Positions 8,446-15,213 of a DNA stretch of 31,367 nucleotides are shown here, piece by piece; the first letter of the stretch is position 1; every line of letters begins with the position of its first letter. The stretch spans positions 1 to 31,367 of the forward strand of contig JAZMZK010000056.1 in assembly GCA_045585955.1 (NCBI GenBank). The letters run 5' to 3'. The notes under the pieces are model-generated. The model worked only from the letters and a program-made list of their open reading frames with translations, was not told the DNA's origin and did not search any database. The translations under genes and the position numbers were made by a program. The stretch comes from SIG78 sp045585955 (GTDB taxonomy: Bacteria > Verrucomicrobiota > Lentisphaeria > Victivallales > Victivallaceae).

Positions 8446-10536
8446 GTGAAACTGCTTGCACCAATAACCGATAAATCATACCGGAAAGTTTTTCACCGCA
8501 ACTATCTTTATTTGACCGGGATTGTTTGCGGTATAGTGCTGGGCAGAATGTTGCCGGGGATGGCTTTGGCTGGCTTGGTATTGGCACTACTGACCGGATT
8601 TTTGCTCTGGCAAAAGCTCTACCGGGAAACATTGATGCTGATTGCTGCCGCCATTGCCGGTTTGCTGGCGGTGGCGTGGCAGGATTTTCAGACGGAGGAT
8701 TTGCGGGATTGCCGTTTGGAAAATGCTGAAGTAACGATTACCGACAGTGCCGCCATCGGACCTGCATTAGCCGCAAACGACCTCTTTGCCAGACGGGTCA
8801 AAGCCCGATATAACAATAAGACGATCCAGCTTTATATACCCGATAAAATGACTGATCCGGGGCTCTGGGAAGGTAAAAGCTATCATGTTACAGGCAACTT
8901 GTACGCATTAAGTATGCTGCCGGAGTATTACATTGCTGATAAATTCGGCAAGTGGCAGGATTCCAGCAGGCGTTTTCTTCGCCGCAGTTACAACGATCAT
9001 CTGGTGTTAAACGGGATCTGCGGCATATTGCCGCTGGAGAAAATCACGCCGGTTGAAACGAGTTGTGCTTCTGCTTTATCAAAAGTACGCAGGATTTTGG
9101 CGCAGCGCCTTGACTGCAAGATCGAAGACCCCATCAACCGGGCGATCCTTGGTGCGGTAACTTTGGGCTTGCGGCACCGGCTGACCGGCGGCGAGAAAAA
9201 GTTTTATGCCGCAGTGGGGCTGGCTCATTTATTCAGCATCAGCGGCTTGCATGTGGGCGTGCTGGCAATGCTTATATTATTGCTGTTGCGGCCACTGCCA
9301 ACTTATCTGCACATACCGCTGGTGGGGACTTTGGTCTGTTATGTAATGACCACCGGCGGCGGAGCTCCGGCGATCCGGGCATTTGTCATGGTTTTGGCAT
9401 TGGTGATTTTCCGGGCGTATTTTTTAAGATGCAGAACATTGGAAGTGCTTGCTATGATTTGTGCGGTTTTTCTGCTGACAAATCCGTTGTATCTTACTGA
9501 TGGCGGATTTTTATACAGTTTTGTCATTACGGCTGTTTTGATAAAATCTTCTGAATTGGGCAGAAGTGTGGTACAAAGTTTCAGCGGTGCCAGGGTGTTG
9601 GTTGGAGAAGTCACGCTGCTGCAACGCCACTTTGCCCGTTGGCGGGGCAGGGCGGCGGGAACTGTATTCTTTGCTGCAACGGCATCGGCAGCATCGCTGG
9701 CATTGACACTCTTTTTCCAGAATATGTTTTTTGCCGGAAGCATGATGGTCAATCTTTTGATATTGCCCATACTTTTGCCGCTTTATTTATTTGCTATTGG
9801 TAAAATTATCATACCGGATTGGGCTGAAGTTTGGAATTTTTTCCTCAACGGCATGGTGGATTATTTAAGGTTTATTGCTCGGCTCGGCAACGAATTTGCC
9901 GGGAACAGCGAAATCATGCATATATCGTATCTTACGGTGCTGATTTTTACAGCATTGCTGATGTTGTTTCTGGTACTGGCATATAAAAGATCATCAATAT
10001 TCGTGTTGGCTCTGCTGCTGGGTATACTCTTTTTTATGCACATACGCAGCAGTTTTGCTCCGCAAAAAGTTTGTGCCCTCATCTGGGGCGGCAAACTTAC
10101 TGAACCGGTGGCAGCGGTGCTTTTGCCGCATGCTCACAGCATGTATCTATTGAACTGCGGTAGTGATGCGGTGCCTTTGGTGTTGGATACAGCCGCAGCT
10201 TACGGCATAAGTCAGATCGAACGGCTGGACTTCGGCAAACCGGTAAGTGGTTGTGTAAATGGTATTGTGTTTCTGGTAAATAATATACCGGTTATGGAAT
10301 ACAGAAAAAGTCATTTGCCGGTCAGGAGTAGGGTTTTCAAAGAAAAAACCAAAAATTTACTGCTGAAATCAGGCGCAAAAATCAACAGTCTGAGCATAAA
10401 TGATCTGCCGGAAAAATGCGATATAAGTTTTACGGAACAACCGGATGGCTCTTTAGCAATGCAAACGCAGGAAGGGTTCTATAAAATAGAACGATCCAAA
10501 TACCCCACAGCGTACATTGTTGAGTGCAATAAATAA
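8446..10536 (+). CDS. comEC: ComEC/Rec2-family membrane protein with degenerate C-terminal domain
   Basis: A 696-residue polytopic protein. The order is that of ComEC, the DNA-uptake channel: N-terminal membrane helices (about 22-85), an OB-like DUF4131 region (about 88-185), then the competence domain with the diagnostic LFSISGLHVGVLAM near 260-273 and GAPAIRAFVMVLAL, followed by further helices to about 530. The tail of about 165 residues should be a metallo-beta-lactamase-like domain, but the HxHxDH metal motif is absent and only a vague VGQGD-like strand (CALIWGGKL) remains. The start is a GTG, 16 bases after the DUF4091 stop, with only weak ribosome-binding sequence. No other competence gene is nearby. 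DNA uptake itself cannot be inferred from this gene alone. Confidence 0.8.
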   Translation: MKLLAPITDKSYRKVFHRNYLYLTGIVCGIVLGRMLPGMALAGLVLALLTGFLLWQKLYRETLMLIAAAIAGLLAVAWQDFQTEDLRDCRLENAEVTITDSAAIGPALAANDLFARRVKARYNNKTIQLYIPDKMTDPGLWEGKSYHVTGNLYALSMLPEYYIADKFGKWQDSSRRFLRRSYNDHLVLNGICGILPLEKITPVETSCASALSKVRRILAQRLDCKIEDPINRAILGAVTLGLRHRLTGGEKKFYAAVGLAHLFSISGLHVGVLAMLILLLLRPLPTYLHIPLVGTLVCYVMTTGGGAPAIRAFVMVLALVIFRAYFLRCRTLEVLAMICAVFLLTNPLYLTDGGFLYSFVITAVLIKSSELGRSVVQSFSGARVLVGEVTLLQRHFARWRGRAAGTVFFAATASAASLALTLFFQNMFFAGSMMVNLLILPILLPLYLFAIGKIIIPDWAEVWNFFLNGMVDYLRFIARLGNEFAGNSEIMHISYLTVLIFTALLMLFLVLAYKRSSIFVLALLLGILFFMHIRSSFAPQKVCALIWGGKLTEPVAAVLLPHAHSMYLLNCGSDAVPLVLDTAAAYGISQIERLDFGKPVSGCVNGIVFLVNNIPVMEYRKSHLPVRSRVFKEKTKNLLLKSGAKINSLSINDLPEKCDISFTEQPDGSLAMQTQEGFYKIERSKYPTAYIVECNK

Positions 10537-10587
10537 AAACTGGAGCTGTTTGGTGAAAAAAAGTCACTGGTAAAAGCAGTTAAATAT

Positions 10588-10615
10588 TTGAATTTTGTAA
10601 AAAATGGGTTATATT
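10588..10615 (+). promoter_or_regulatory. Candidate promoter of the rpmF-plsX-fabH cluster
   Basis: TTGAAT (10588-10593) and TATATT (10610-10615) are 16 bases apart. An alternative -10, TATACT, lies at 10615-10620 but with a 21-base spacer. This is the only convincing promoter between comEC and rpmF. Confidence 0.5.
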
Positions 10616-10711
10616 ATACTCTCTTGAATTGGACTTTTTATAAAAATTTAATTTTAAATATGTCCGGCTGGGGTGAAAAAGACCGTTTCCGGGCAACAAG
10701 GAGATGAAAAA

Positions 10712-10891
10712 ATGGCAGTTCCGAAGAGAAAAACTTCCAAGATGAAGATCCGCACCCGTAAGGCTGCAAACCGTTATGAAGGCGTTCAGGCTACTTTTTG
10801 CCAGAACTGCGGCGCAGCTGTTGCCCCGCATCGTGCTTGCCTGAAGTGCGGCACTTACAAAGGTCAGAGTGTGGTTGACGCCGCCGAGTAA
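10712..10891 (+). CDS. rpmF: 50S ribosomal protein L32
   Basis: A 59-residue protein of the large ribosomal subunit. It begins MAVPKRKTSKMKIRTRKAA, the conserved basic L32 start, and carries the zinc-ribbon pairs CQNC and CLKC. This is the zinc-binding (C+) paralogue type. The ATG at 10712 follows AGGAG (10699-10703), so a longer in-frame start at 10673 is rejected. It heads the widely conserved rpmF-plsX-fabH cluster that ties ribosome production to lipid synthesis. Confidence 0.97.
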   Translation: MAVPKRKTSKMKIRTRKAANRYEGVQATFCQNCGAAVAPHRACLKCGTYKGQSVVDAAE

Positions 10892-10921
10892 GCGATTTTC
10901 GAGCTTAAAACTGACCGGAAT

Positions 10922-10977
10922 CGCCTGAATTTTCCATGAGGGGAGAATCCCCCGGCGGCGGAAGATTCAGGCGTTTT
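10922..10977 (+). terminator. Long intra-operon hairpin between rpmF and plsX
   Basis: Bases 10922-10935 pair with 10960-10973 in a 14-bp stem containing one G-U. The loop holds a second small hairpin, GGGG (10940-10943) with CCCC (10949-10952). Only four T's follow (TTTTGCG). It may be a leaky terminator or an mRNA processing/stability element that lets rpmF be made in excess over plsX-fabH. Confidence 0.6.
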
Positions 10978-11023
10978 GCGTAAAAAGACCACCGTTTAAG
11001 TCTGAAACAGAGAGCGATTTATT

Positions 11024-12073
11024 ATGGCTGAACCCGGAAAAATAATGAGAATTGCAGTTGATGCCATGGGCGGAGATTACGCCCCGGGTATTGTTGTTGA
11101 AGGCGTTACTCAGTCGCTTTACGATTATCCAGACTGCGAGTTTACTCTGGTTGGGCATACCGGAAAACTGGGTTTTTATCTGCAAAAATACGGTATTGCT
11201 GACCATCCGCGGCTGAAGTTGCATCATGCGGAAACAGCTGTTGAAATGTCAGATCCTTCTGCAATTTCTCTGCGGGGCAAGAAAAATTCGTCCATTACCG
11301 AATGTGCCAGAATTATGAAAGCCGGTATGGTCGAAGGTTTGGTGTCGCCCGGGCATACCGGCGCACTGGTGGCTGCAACTAAAGTGCTTAACCGCACTTT
11401 GCCGGGGATCGACCGCCCTGCATTGGGCGCAAGTTTGCCTCACCGGCACGGCAGATTTATCCTGATCGATGCCGGGGCAAATACTGATTGCAAGCCGGGT
11501 AACTTGGTGCAGTTCGCTTTGATGGGCGAAATTTACGCAAGTTTTTATTTGAAAAAAGAGCGTCCGGCAATCGGCTTGTTGAGTGTCGGCGGCGAAGACG
11601 GCAAGGGCAACAGCTTGACCAAAGCTGTGTTCAAAGCACTCTCCAATATGCCGATAAATTTTGTGGGCAATGTGGAAAGCAACAGCGCTTTTGAAGGTGC
11701 TTGCGATGTGATGATCGCTGATGGTTTCAGCGGCAATGTTATGCTGAAAACCAGCGAAGGCTTGGCGAAACTTTCGGTGAATTGGCTGAAAAATGCCATC
11801 AAAAAGAATGCGTTACGCCTGACCGGGGCGCTGTTGGCAAAAAATGCTTTTGTTGAGCTTAAAGCACAGGGCGATGCCGATGAGATCGGTGGAGCTCCGC
11901 TGCTGGGTATAAATGGTGTTTGCATCATCGGGCATGGTTCTTCGAGCCCCAAAGCGGTGCGCAATGCAGTCCGTACTGCCCGGGATGCAATTCGATTCCG
12001 CATGAATGAGCGGATCCGGGAGCGGCTGATCGAGTGTCATGCCACTACCGAAGAGCTTGAGGATATGTTTTAA
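11024..12073 (+). CDS. plsX: Phosphate acyltransferase PlsX
   Basis: A 349-residue cytoplasmic enzyme that makes acyl-phosphate from acyl-ACP, the first step of PlsX/PlsY phospholipid synthesis. Family signatures are MRIAVDAMGGDYAPGIVVEG at the start, LVSPGHTGALVAA, IDAGAN, LLSVGGEDGKGN and ADGFSGNVMLKTSEG. The common PlsX start would be the ATG at 11045 (MRIAVDAMGG). The ATG at 11024 adds seven residues and has only AGAGAG upstream, so either is possible. It lies between rpmF and fabH, the classic gene order, and the C-terminal region is intact. Confidence 0.95.
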   Translation: MAEPGKIMRIAVDAMGGDYAPGIVVEGVTQSLYDYPDCEFTLVGHTGKLGFYLQKYGIADHPRLKLHHAETAVEMSDPSAISLRGKKNSSITECARIMKAGMVEGLVSPGHTGALVAATKVLNRTLPGIDRPALGASLPHRHGRFILIDAGANTDCKPGNLVQFALMGEIYASFYLKKERPAIGLLSVGGEDGKGNSLTKAVFKALSNMPINFVGNVESNSAFEGACDVMIADGFSGNVMLKTSEGLAKLSVNWLKNAIKKNALRLTGALLAKNAFVELKAQGDADEIGGAPLLGINGVCIIGHGSSSPKAVRNAVRTARDAIRFRMNERIRERLIECHATTEELEDMF

Positions 12074-12145
12074 CAAATAGATTGCAGAAAGTGTGCCGCG
12101 GCAAGGCTGCTGCAAAATAAGCAAATATTAAGGTATTACGGAAAA

Positions 12146-13129
12146 ATGGGTATTAAGATCAGAGGAACCGGCTCCTACGCTCCGGAAAAAGTTTTGACCA
12201 ATGCAGATTTGGAAAAGATGGTCGAAACTAACGATGAATGGATCCGCACCCGCACCGGCATCTGCCAGCGGCACATTGCAGCTCCCACACAGGCTTGTTC
12301 GGATTTGGCAGAACAGGCGGCACGCCGTGCGTTGGAAATGGCAAATGTTGATCCGGCAGAATTGAGTGCCATTATTGTTGCAACGATTTCTCCCGACCAT
12401 GTTTTCCCCAGTACTGCATGTCTTTTGCAGCACCGGCTGGGGGCGACTAAAGCCTTCGGTTTCGATTTGGAGGCCGCCTGTTCCGGCTTGCTCTACTCTC
12501 TGGAAACTGCCCGGGGCTTGATGACGGTCAATCCCAAGTACAAATATGTATTGGTCATCGGTTCGGAAAAACTTTCCGCCCTCGTCAACTGGGAAGACCG
12601 CAACACTTGCGTACTCTTCGGTGACGGCGCTTCGGCTCTGCTGCTGGAAAACTGCCCCGATGAAGAAGATTGTTTCCTCGCTGCCGATCTGGGTGCCGAC
12701 GGCAACAGTCTGGATATCTTGAGCCTGCCCGCCGGCGGCAGCCGCAACCCTGCTTCGGTTCAGACTGTTACCGATAAAATGCACTACATCCACATGGCGG
12801 GCAGAGATGTTTTCAAACTCGCAGTCAACGCCATGGTCAGCAGCTGCAAAAAGGTTTTGGAAGAAGCCAATGTTTCCATTGATCAGGTTCGCTGGCTCGT
12901 TCCTCATCAGGCTAACGCCCGCATTATGAGCGCAGTCGCCCAGCGGCTCCCGCTGGAAGAAGAACGCGTGTTCATAAATATCGGCAAATACGGCAACACC
13001 TCCGCCGCCAGTATCGGTATTTGCCTCGACGAAATGATGCGTTCCGGCCAGGTCGAAACAGGCGATTATGTACTGCTGACCGCTTTCGGCGGCGGCTTGA
13101 CCTGGGGAGCCATCCTCATTAAGTGGTAA
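12146..13129 (+). CDS. fabH: 3-oxoacyl-ACP synthase III (KAS III)
   Basis: A 327-residue thiolase-fold enzyme that condenses acetyl-CoA with malonyl-ACP to start fatty-acid synthesis. The catalytic triad is complete: Cys112 in EAACSGL, His254 in VPHQANARI and Asn284 in KYGNTSAAS. NDEWIRTRTGI near residue 29 and the Gly-rich AFGGGLTWGA at the C-terminus are typical. The gene starts 72 bases after plsX and completes the rpmF-plsX-fabH cluster. No terminator is seen before the tRNA gene that follows 7 bases later. Confidence 0.96.
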   Translation: MGIKIRGTGSYAPEKVLTNADLEKMVETNDEWIRTRTGICQRHIAAPTQACSDLAEQAARRALEMANVDPAELSAIIVATISPDHVFPSTACLLQHRLGATKAFGFDLEAACSGLLYSLETARGLMTVNPKYKYVLVIGSEKLSALVNWEDRNTCVLFGDGASALLLENCPDEEDCFLAADLGADGNSLDILSLPAGGSRNPASVQTVTDKMHYIHMAGRDVFKLAVNAMVSSCKKVLEEANVSIDQVRWLVPHQANARIMSAVAQRLPLEEERVFINIGKYGNTSAASIGICLDEMMRSGQVETGDYVLLTAFGGGLTWGAILIKW

Positions 13130-13136
13130 GCCATTA

Positions 13137-13212
13137 CGGGGTGTAGCGCAGTGGCTAGCGCGCTTGCTTTGGGAGCAAGATGTCGCGGGTTCGACTCCCG
13201 CCACCCCGACCA
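13137..13212 (+). tRNA. tRNA-Pro (anticodon UGG)
   Basis: A full cloverleaf is visible: acceptor CGGGGTG (13137-13143) with CACCCCG (13202-13208), D stem GCGC/GCGC, anticodon stem CTTGC/GCAAG with loop TTTGGGA (anticodon TGG at 13170-13172), T stem GCGGG/CCCGC with loop TTCGACT. Discriminator A and CCA are encoded (13209-13212). Confidence 0.95.
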
Positions 13213-13226
13213 TTATAAAAAATCAC

Positions 13227-13287
13227 AGAGCAACAAACCAAGCGGTATTGCAAACAAGTTTGCATCCCGCTTGTTTTTTATTGCTCT
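13227..13287 (+). terminator. Nested-stem terminator after tRNA-Pro
   Basis: The core hairpin is AAGCGG (13240-13245) with CCGCTT (13267-13272), enclosing GCAAAC (13250-13255) with GTTTGC (13258-13263), followed by a G and six T's. An outer arm, AGAGCAA (13227-13233) with TTGCTCT (13281-13287), extends it. It probably ends the fabH/tRNA transcript. Confidence 0.8.
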
Positions 13288-13370
13288 TGTGTGCCCCCAT
13301 GTACCATGGTGGCGTGATTTTTTAAATGGTTGCCCGGTCTGGCGGAGCCAGCCACGGGCTCGCCTTCGGC

Positions 13371-13395
13371 GTCGACTCCCGCCACTTTCGACCAT
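13371..13395 (+). repeat. Partial copy of the tRNA-Pro 3' end (possible attachment-site remnant)
   Basis: TCGACTCCCGCCAC is identical to bases 13191-13204 of the tRNA-Pro gene, and CGACCAT follows in both places. Between them the copy has TTT plus one extra base in place of CC. The two copies are 181 bases apart. This is what an old integration or duplication at a tRNA 3' end would leave, but no integrase gene is present, so the interpretation is tentative. Confidence 0.5.
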
Positions 13396-13416
13396 TTTTT
13401 GCCCTCCGGGCAAAAA
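13396..13416. terminator. Symmetrical hairpin with A/T flanks, possible bidirectional terminator
   Basis: TTTTTGCCC (13396-13404) pairs with GGGCAAAAA (13408-13416) across a 3-base loop. It reads as a terminator only if used from the left side or as part of the palindrome array that follows. Confidence 0.4.
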
Positions 13417-13417
13417 C

Positions 13418-13655
13418 ATGAAGCCCGGCAGGGCTTCGCTTCATACCGCATCAGCGGTGTTTCATATATTTTGCTGCTTGACGAGCATAGCTCGCAAGCA
13501 CAAAATATGCTTCATACGGCAAAGCCGTGCTTCATTTTCCGCCCTGCCGGATGAAGCAGCTACCGTCTTCATTTTATTACGCCACGGCAAGTTATTTTGC
13601 TATGAAGCATTTTCCGTTTCACTTCAAATATGAAGCATTCGCTCCGCTCATATGT
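13418..13655. repeat. Array of nested palindromes sharing GAAGC/GCTTC motifs
   Basis: Non-coding stretch packed with inverted repeats. ATGAAGC/GCTTCAT closes 13418-13444 and holds AAGCCC/GGGCTT. ACCGC/GCGGT follows at 13445-13458. A long stem at about 13463-13509 contains ATATTTTG/CAAAATAT, GCTTG/CAAGC and CGAGC/GCTCG. ACGGC/GCCGT comes next. GCCCTGCCGG near 13541-13550 is complementary to the GGCAGGGC region at 13427-13434, so the whole block can fold on itself. Further ATATGAAGC-type half-sites run to about 13655. It resembles dispersed extragenic palindromes, not a CRISPR: units differ and there are no equal spacers. Confidence 0.7.
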
Positions 13656-13733
13656 TGAGAAAATAAAAAAGCGAGTTTTTCTTTATGCAAAACAATTTTG
13701 CATTATATTTTTACTGAAAGAGAATAACTCACC

Positions 13734-13994
13734 ATGAAAAAATCTTCAAATAAACTTGTTGACTTATCTGTCAGCTTTGCGGTTGAAATATTAAATCTGG
13801 TGAAATATCTGAAAAGTCAGCATGAAAGTATCATTTGTAATCAAATCGGCAGAGCAGGAACCAGTATTGGTGCAAATATTCACGAAGCACAATATGGTCA
13901 AGGCAGAGCAGATTTTATTTCAAAACTGCAAATAGCCTTAAAAGAAGCCAATGAAACAAGAAGCGGTCACATCGGTTGGCCCGATGGAGCCTAA
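13734..13994 (+). pseudogene. Truncated four-helix-bundle protein (23S rRNA IVP family) with chimeric tail
   Basis: The first 75 residues match the small four-helix-bundle family often called 23S rRNA intervening-sequence proteins: LSVSFAVEILNLVKYLKS, then CNQIGRAGTSIGANIHEAQ, then FISKLQIALKEANET. Family members run to about 115-125 residues and continue after EANET with a Glu-Tyr-Trp-Leu-type helix. Here that is replaced after base 13958 by 11 unrelated residues and a stop, so the last helix is lost. The tail is out-of-frame reading of a restriction-endonuclease remnant. A palindrome array lies immediately upstream, a setting typical of this family. Function of the family is unknown. Confidence 0.8.
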
Positions 13995-14217
13995 ACGAAT
14001 AAAAGAAATAAACGAAATGACTGTGAATGTTATCGCAGGAAAAATTTTTGTCACAGCCTTTCTGGATTTCAAAATGTTTAAGAAATTTTCAGAAATGCTT
14101 GCATGGGAAACGGAAGTTTGGATTGCTGATATGCCGGATCATATGATTCATTTGAACGGAGATAAGTTTTTAGGCCCAAGAAATCAGGTGATAAAGAAGT
14201 TAATGCGAGTAGTTTAA
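13960..14217 (+). pseudogene. C-terminal remnant of a BsuBI/PstI-type restriction endonuclease
   Basis: Reading from GAA at 13960, the frame encodes EAVTSVGPMEPKR, then GKIFVTAFLDFKMFKKF, then LAWETEVWIADMPDHMIHLN and GDKFLGPR. From memory this matches the end of PstI (EAVTSHGP, KVYVTAF, IAWETEVWIADNPDHM, NGDRFLGP). The N-terminal DNA-recognition part and most of the catalytic region of the enzyme, normally over 300 residues, are gone. The remnant is fused out of frame to the four-helix-bundle gene. An ATG at 13951 could allow an 88-residue peptide, but there is no good ribosome site. No methyltransferase partner is present. Codons look intact to the stop, which suggests a fairly recent deletion. 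Confidence 0.75.
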
Positions 14218-14237
14218 CACTGTGCTGTAATGGTATT

Positions 14238-14270
14238 GCACCGGCTTCACCGGCACTGCTTTGTTTTTTT
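14238..14270 (+). terminator. Weak terminator-like hairpin
   Basis: GCACCGG (14238-14244) with CCGGCAC (14250-14256) pairs imperfectly on the plus strand. A T-rich run (14261-14270) overlaps the stop codon region of the convergent kinase gene. It may separate the remnant region from the minus-strand operon. Confidence 0.35.
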
Positions 14271-15210
14271 AATTTCCCTGAATTTTGGTTCGCAACTCTA
14301 TCTTGCGCAAAAATTCTGCTACTTCATACCAGTTATGGGGGCGTAAATCCGGATTCTTTGCCAGCATACGGTCTATAAAATCAGACAAGTGTTCGTCAAA
14401 AAAGCCCAAACGGGATTTCAGCGACTGGGGCTTTTCGGTTAATTGCATTTGCAAAACTTCGTCCATATCCAGCGAAAATAATGGCGGTTCACCTACAAAA
14501 AGCTCGTAGAGCATTGCCCCAAAACTGTATATATCGGTCTTGGCGCCGATCTTGTCGTATTCGCCTCTGACCAATTCCGGCGGAACATACAGTGGAGTCG
14601 CCATCAGCGAATCTACCTCGGTAACATCATCGCCAAAATGAGCTTGCCCCAAATCGGCAAGTTTGGGTTCGCCGCGGGTGGTCATCAGTACATTAGCCGG
14701 TTTTATATCGCCATGTACCAATTTTACCCGCCGCCACGCATAAGCCAGCGCCTCGGATATACGCACGCCTATATGCAGCGCTTCGGCAAAATCAAGCGCT
14801 CCGAAATCGTCAAGGCGCTTTTCCAGATTTTCCCCTTCTACCAGCTCCATGGCAAAATAGCAGATGCCGTTTTCATCCACTCCAGCTGCGAGCGCCTGTA
14901 CTATATTGGGGTGTGCTACCCGGGCGACAGCACGGGCTTCCGAAAAAAACTGTTCCAAATGTTCAAGATCGTTCCAATGCTCGTTCAAAATCAGCTTCAG
15001 GGCTACATCCCGCCGTAAAAGTGGCTGCTGGGCTACATAGACTGCTCCGTTGGCGCCGCGCGCTAATTCGCCGATAACCCAGAAATCACGCACTGTACTG
15101 CCGGCAAATTCTCCTTTATAGCGTTCGCCGCATGCCGGGCAGATACCGCTGGCAAGATTTACTTGCATGGTATCGGCAGTATGCTGACATTTATCGCAAC
15201 AGTAGAGCAT
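14269..15210 (-). CDS. Ser/Thr protein kinase with N-terminal zinc ribbon
   Basis: A 313-residue Hanks-type kinase, soluble with no transmembrane segment. Residues 4-27 hold a zinc ribbon (CCDKC and CPAC). The kinase domain follows at about 43-306: Gly-rich loop GELARGANGAVY, Lys72 in VALKLI, Glu91 in FFSEARAVARVAHPNIV, catalytic loop HGDIKPANVL (166-175), Mg-binding Asp186 in LADLG, and APE-like VPPEL. All catalytic residues are present although HRD is HGD and DFG is DLG. It starts only 3 bases after the clpC stop, so the two are translated from one message. The link suggests phosphorylation of, or regulation by, the ClpC protease system. It lacks the usual PASTA sensor. Confidence 0.9.
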   Translation of the reverse strand: MLYCCDKCQHTADTMQVNLASGICPACGERYKGEFAGSTVRDFWVIGELARGANGAVYVAQQPLLRRDVALKLILNEHWNDLEHLEQFFSEARAVARVAHPNIVQALAAGVDENGICYFAMELVEGENLEKRLDDFGALDFAEALHIGVRISEALAYAWRRVKLVHGDIKPANVLMTTRGEPKLADLGQAHFGDDVTEVDSLMATPLYVPPELVRGEYDKIGAKTDIYSFGAMLYELFVGEPPLFSLDMDEVLQMQLTEKPQSLKSRLGFFDEHLSDFIDRMLAKNPDLRPHNWYEVAEFLRKIELRTKIQGN

Positions 15211-15213
15211 ATA

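Noticed and set aside
12128..13213. 361-codon open frame on the minus strand across fabH and tRNA-Pro, starting MVGVAGVEPATSC
   Set aside because: It is the antisense of fabH with intact catalytic motifs and of a tRNA gene. The GVEPATSCSQS start is a known artefact of reading antisense through this tRNA.
13151..13633. 160-codon open frame on the plus strand from within the tRNA
   Set aside because: It reads through the tRNA, a terminator and the palindrome array, with no ribosome site or recognisable protein pattern.
13418..13655. Possible CRISPR array
   Set aside because: The repeats are inverted, unequal in length and have no regular spacers; no cas gene is nearby.
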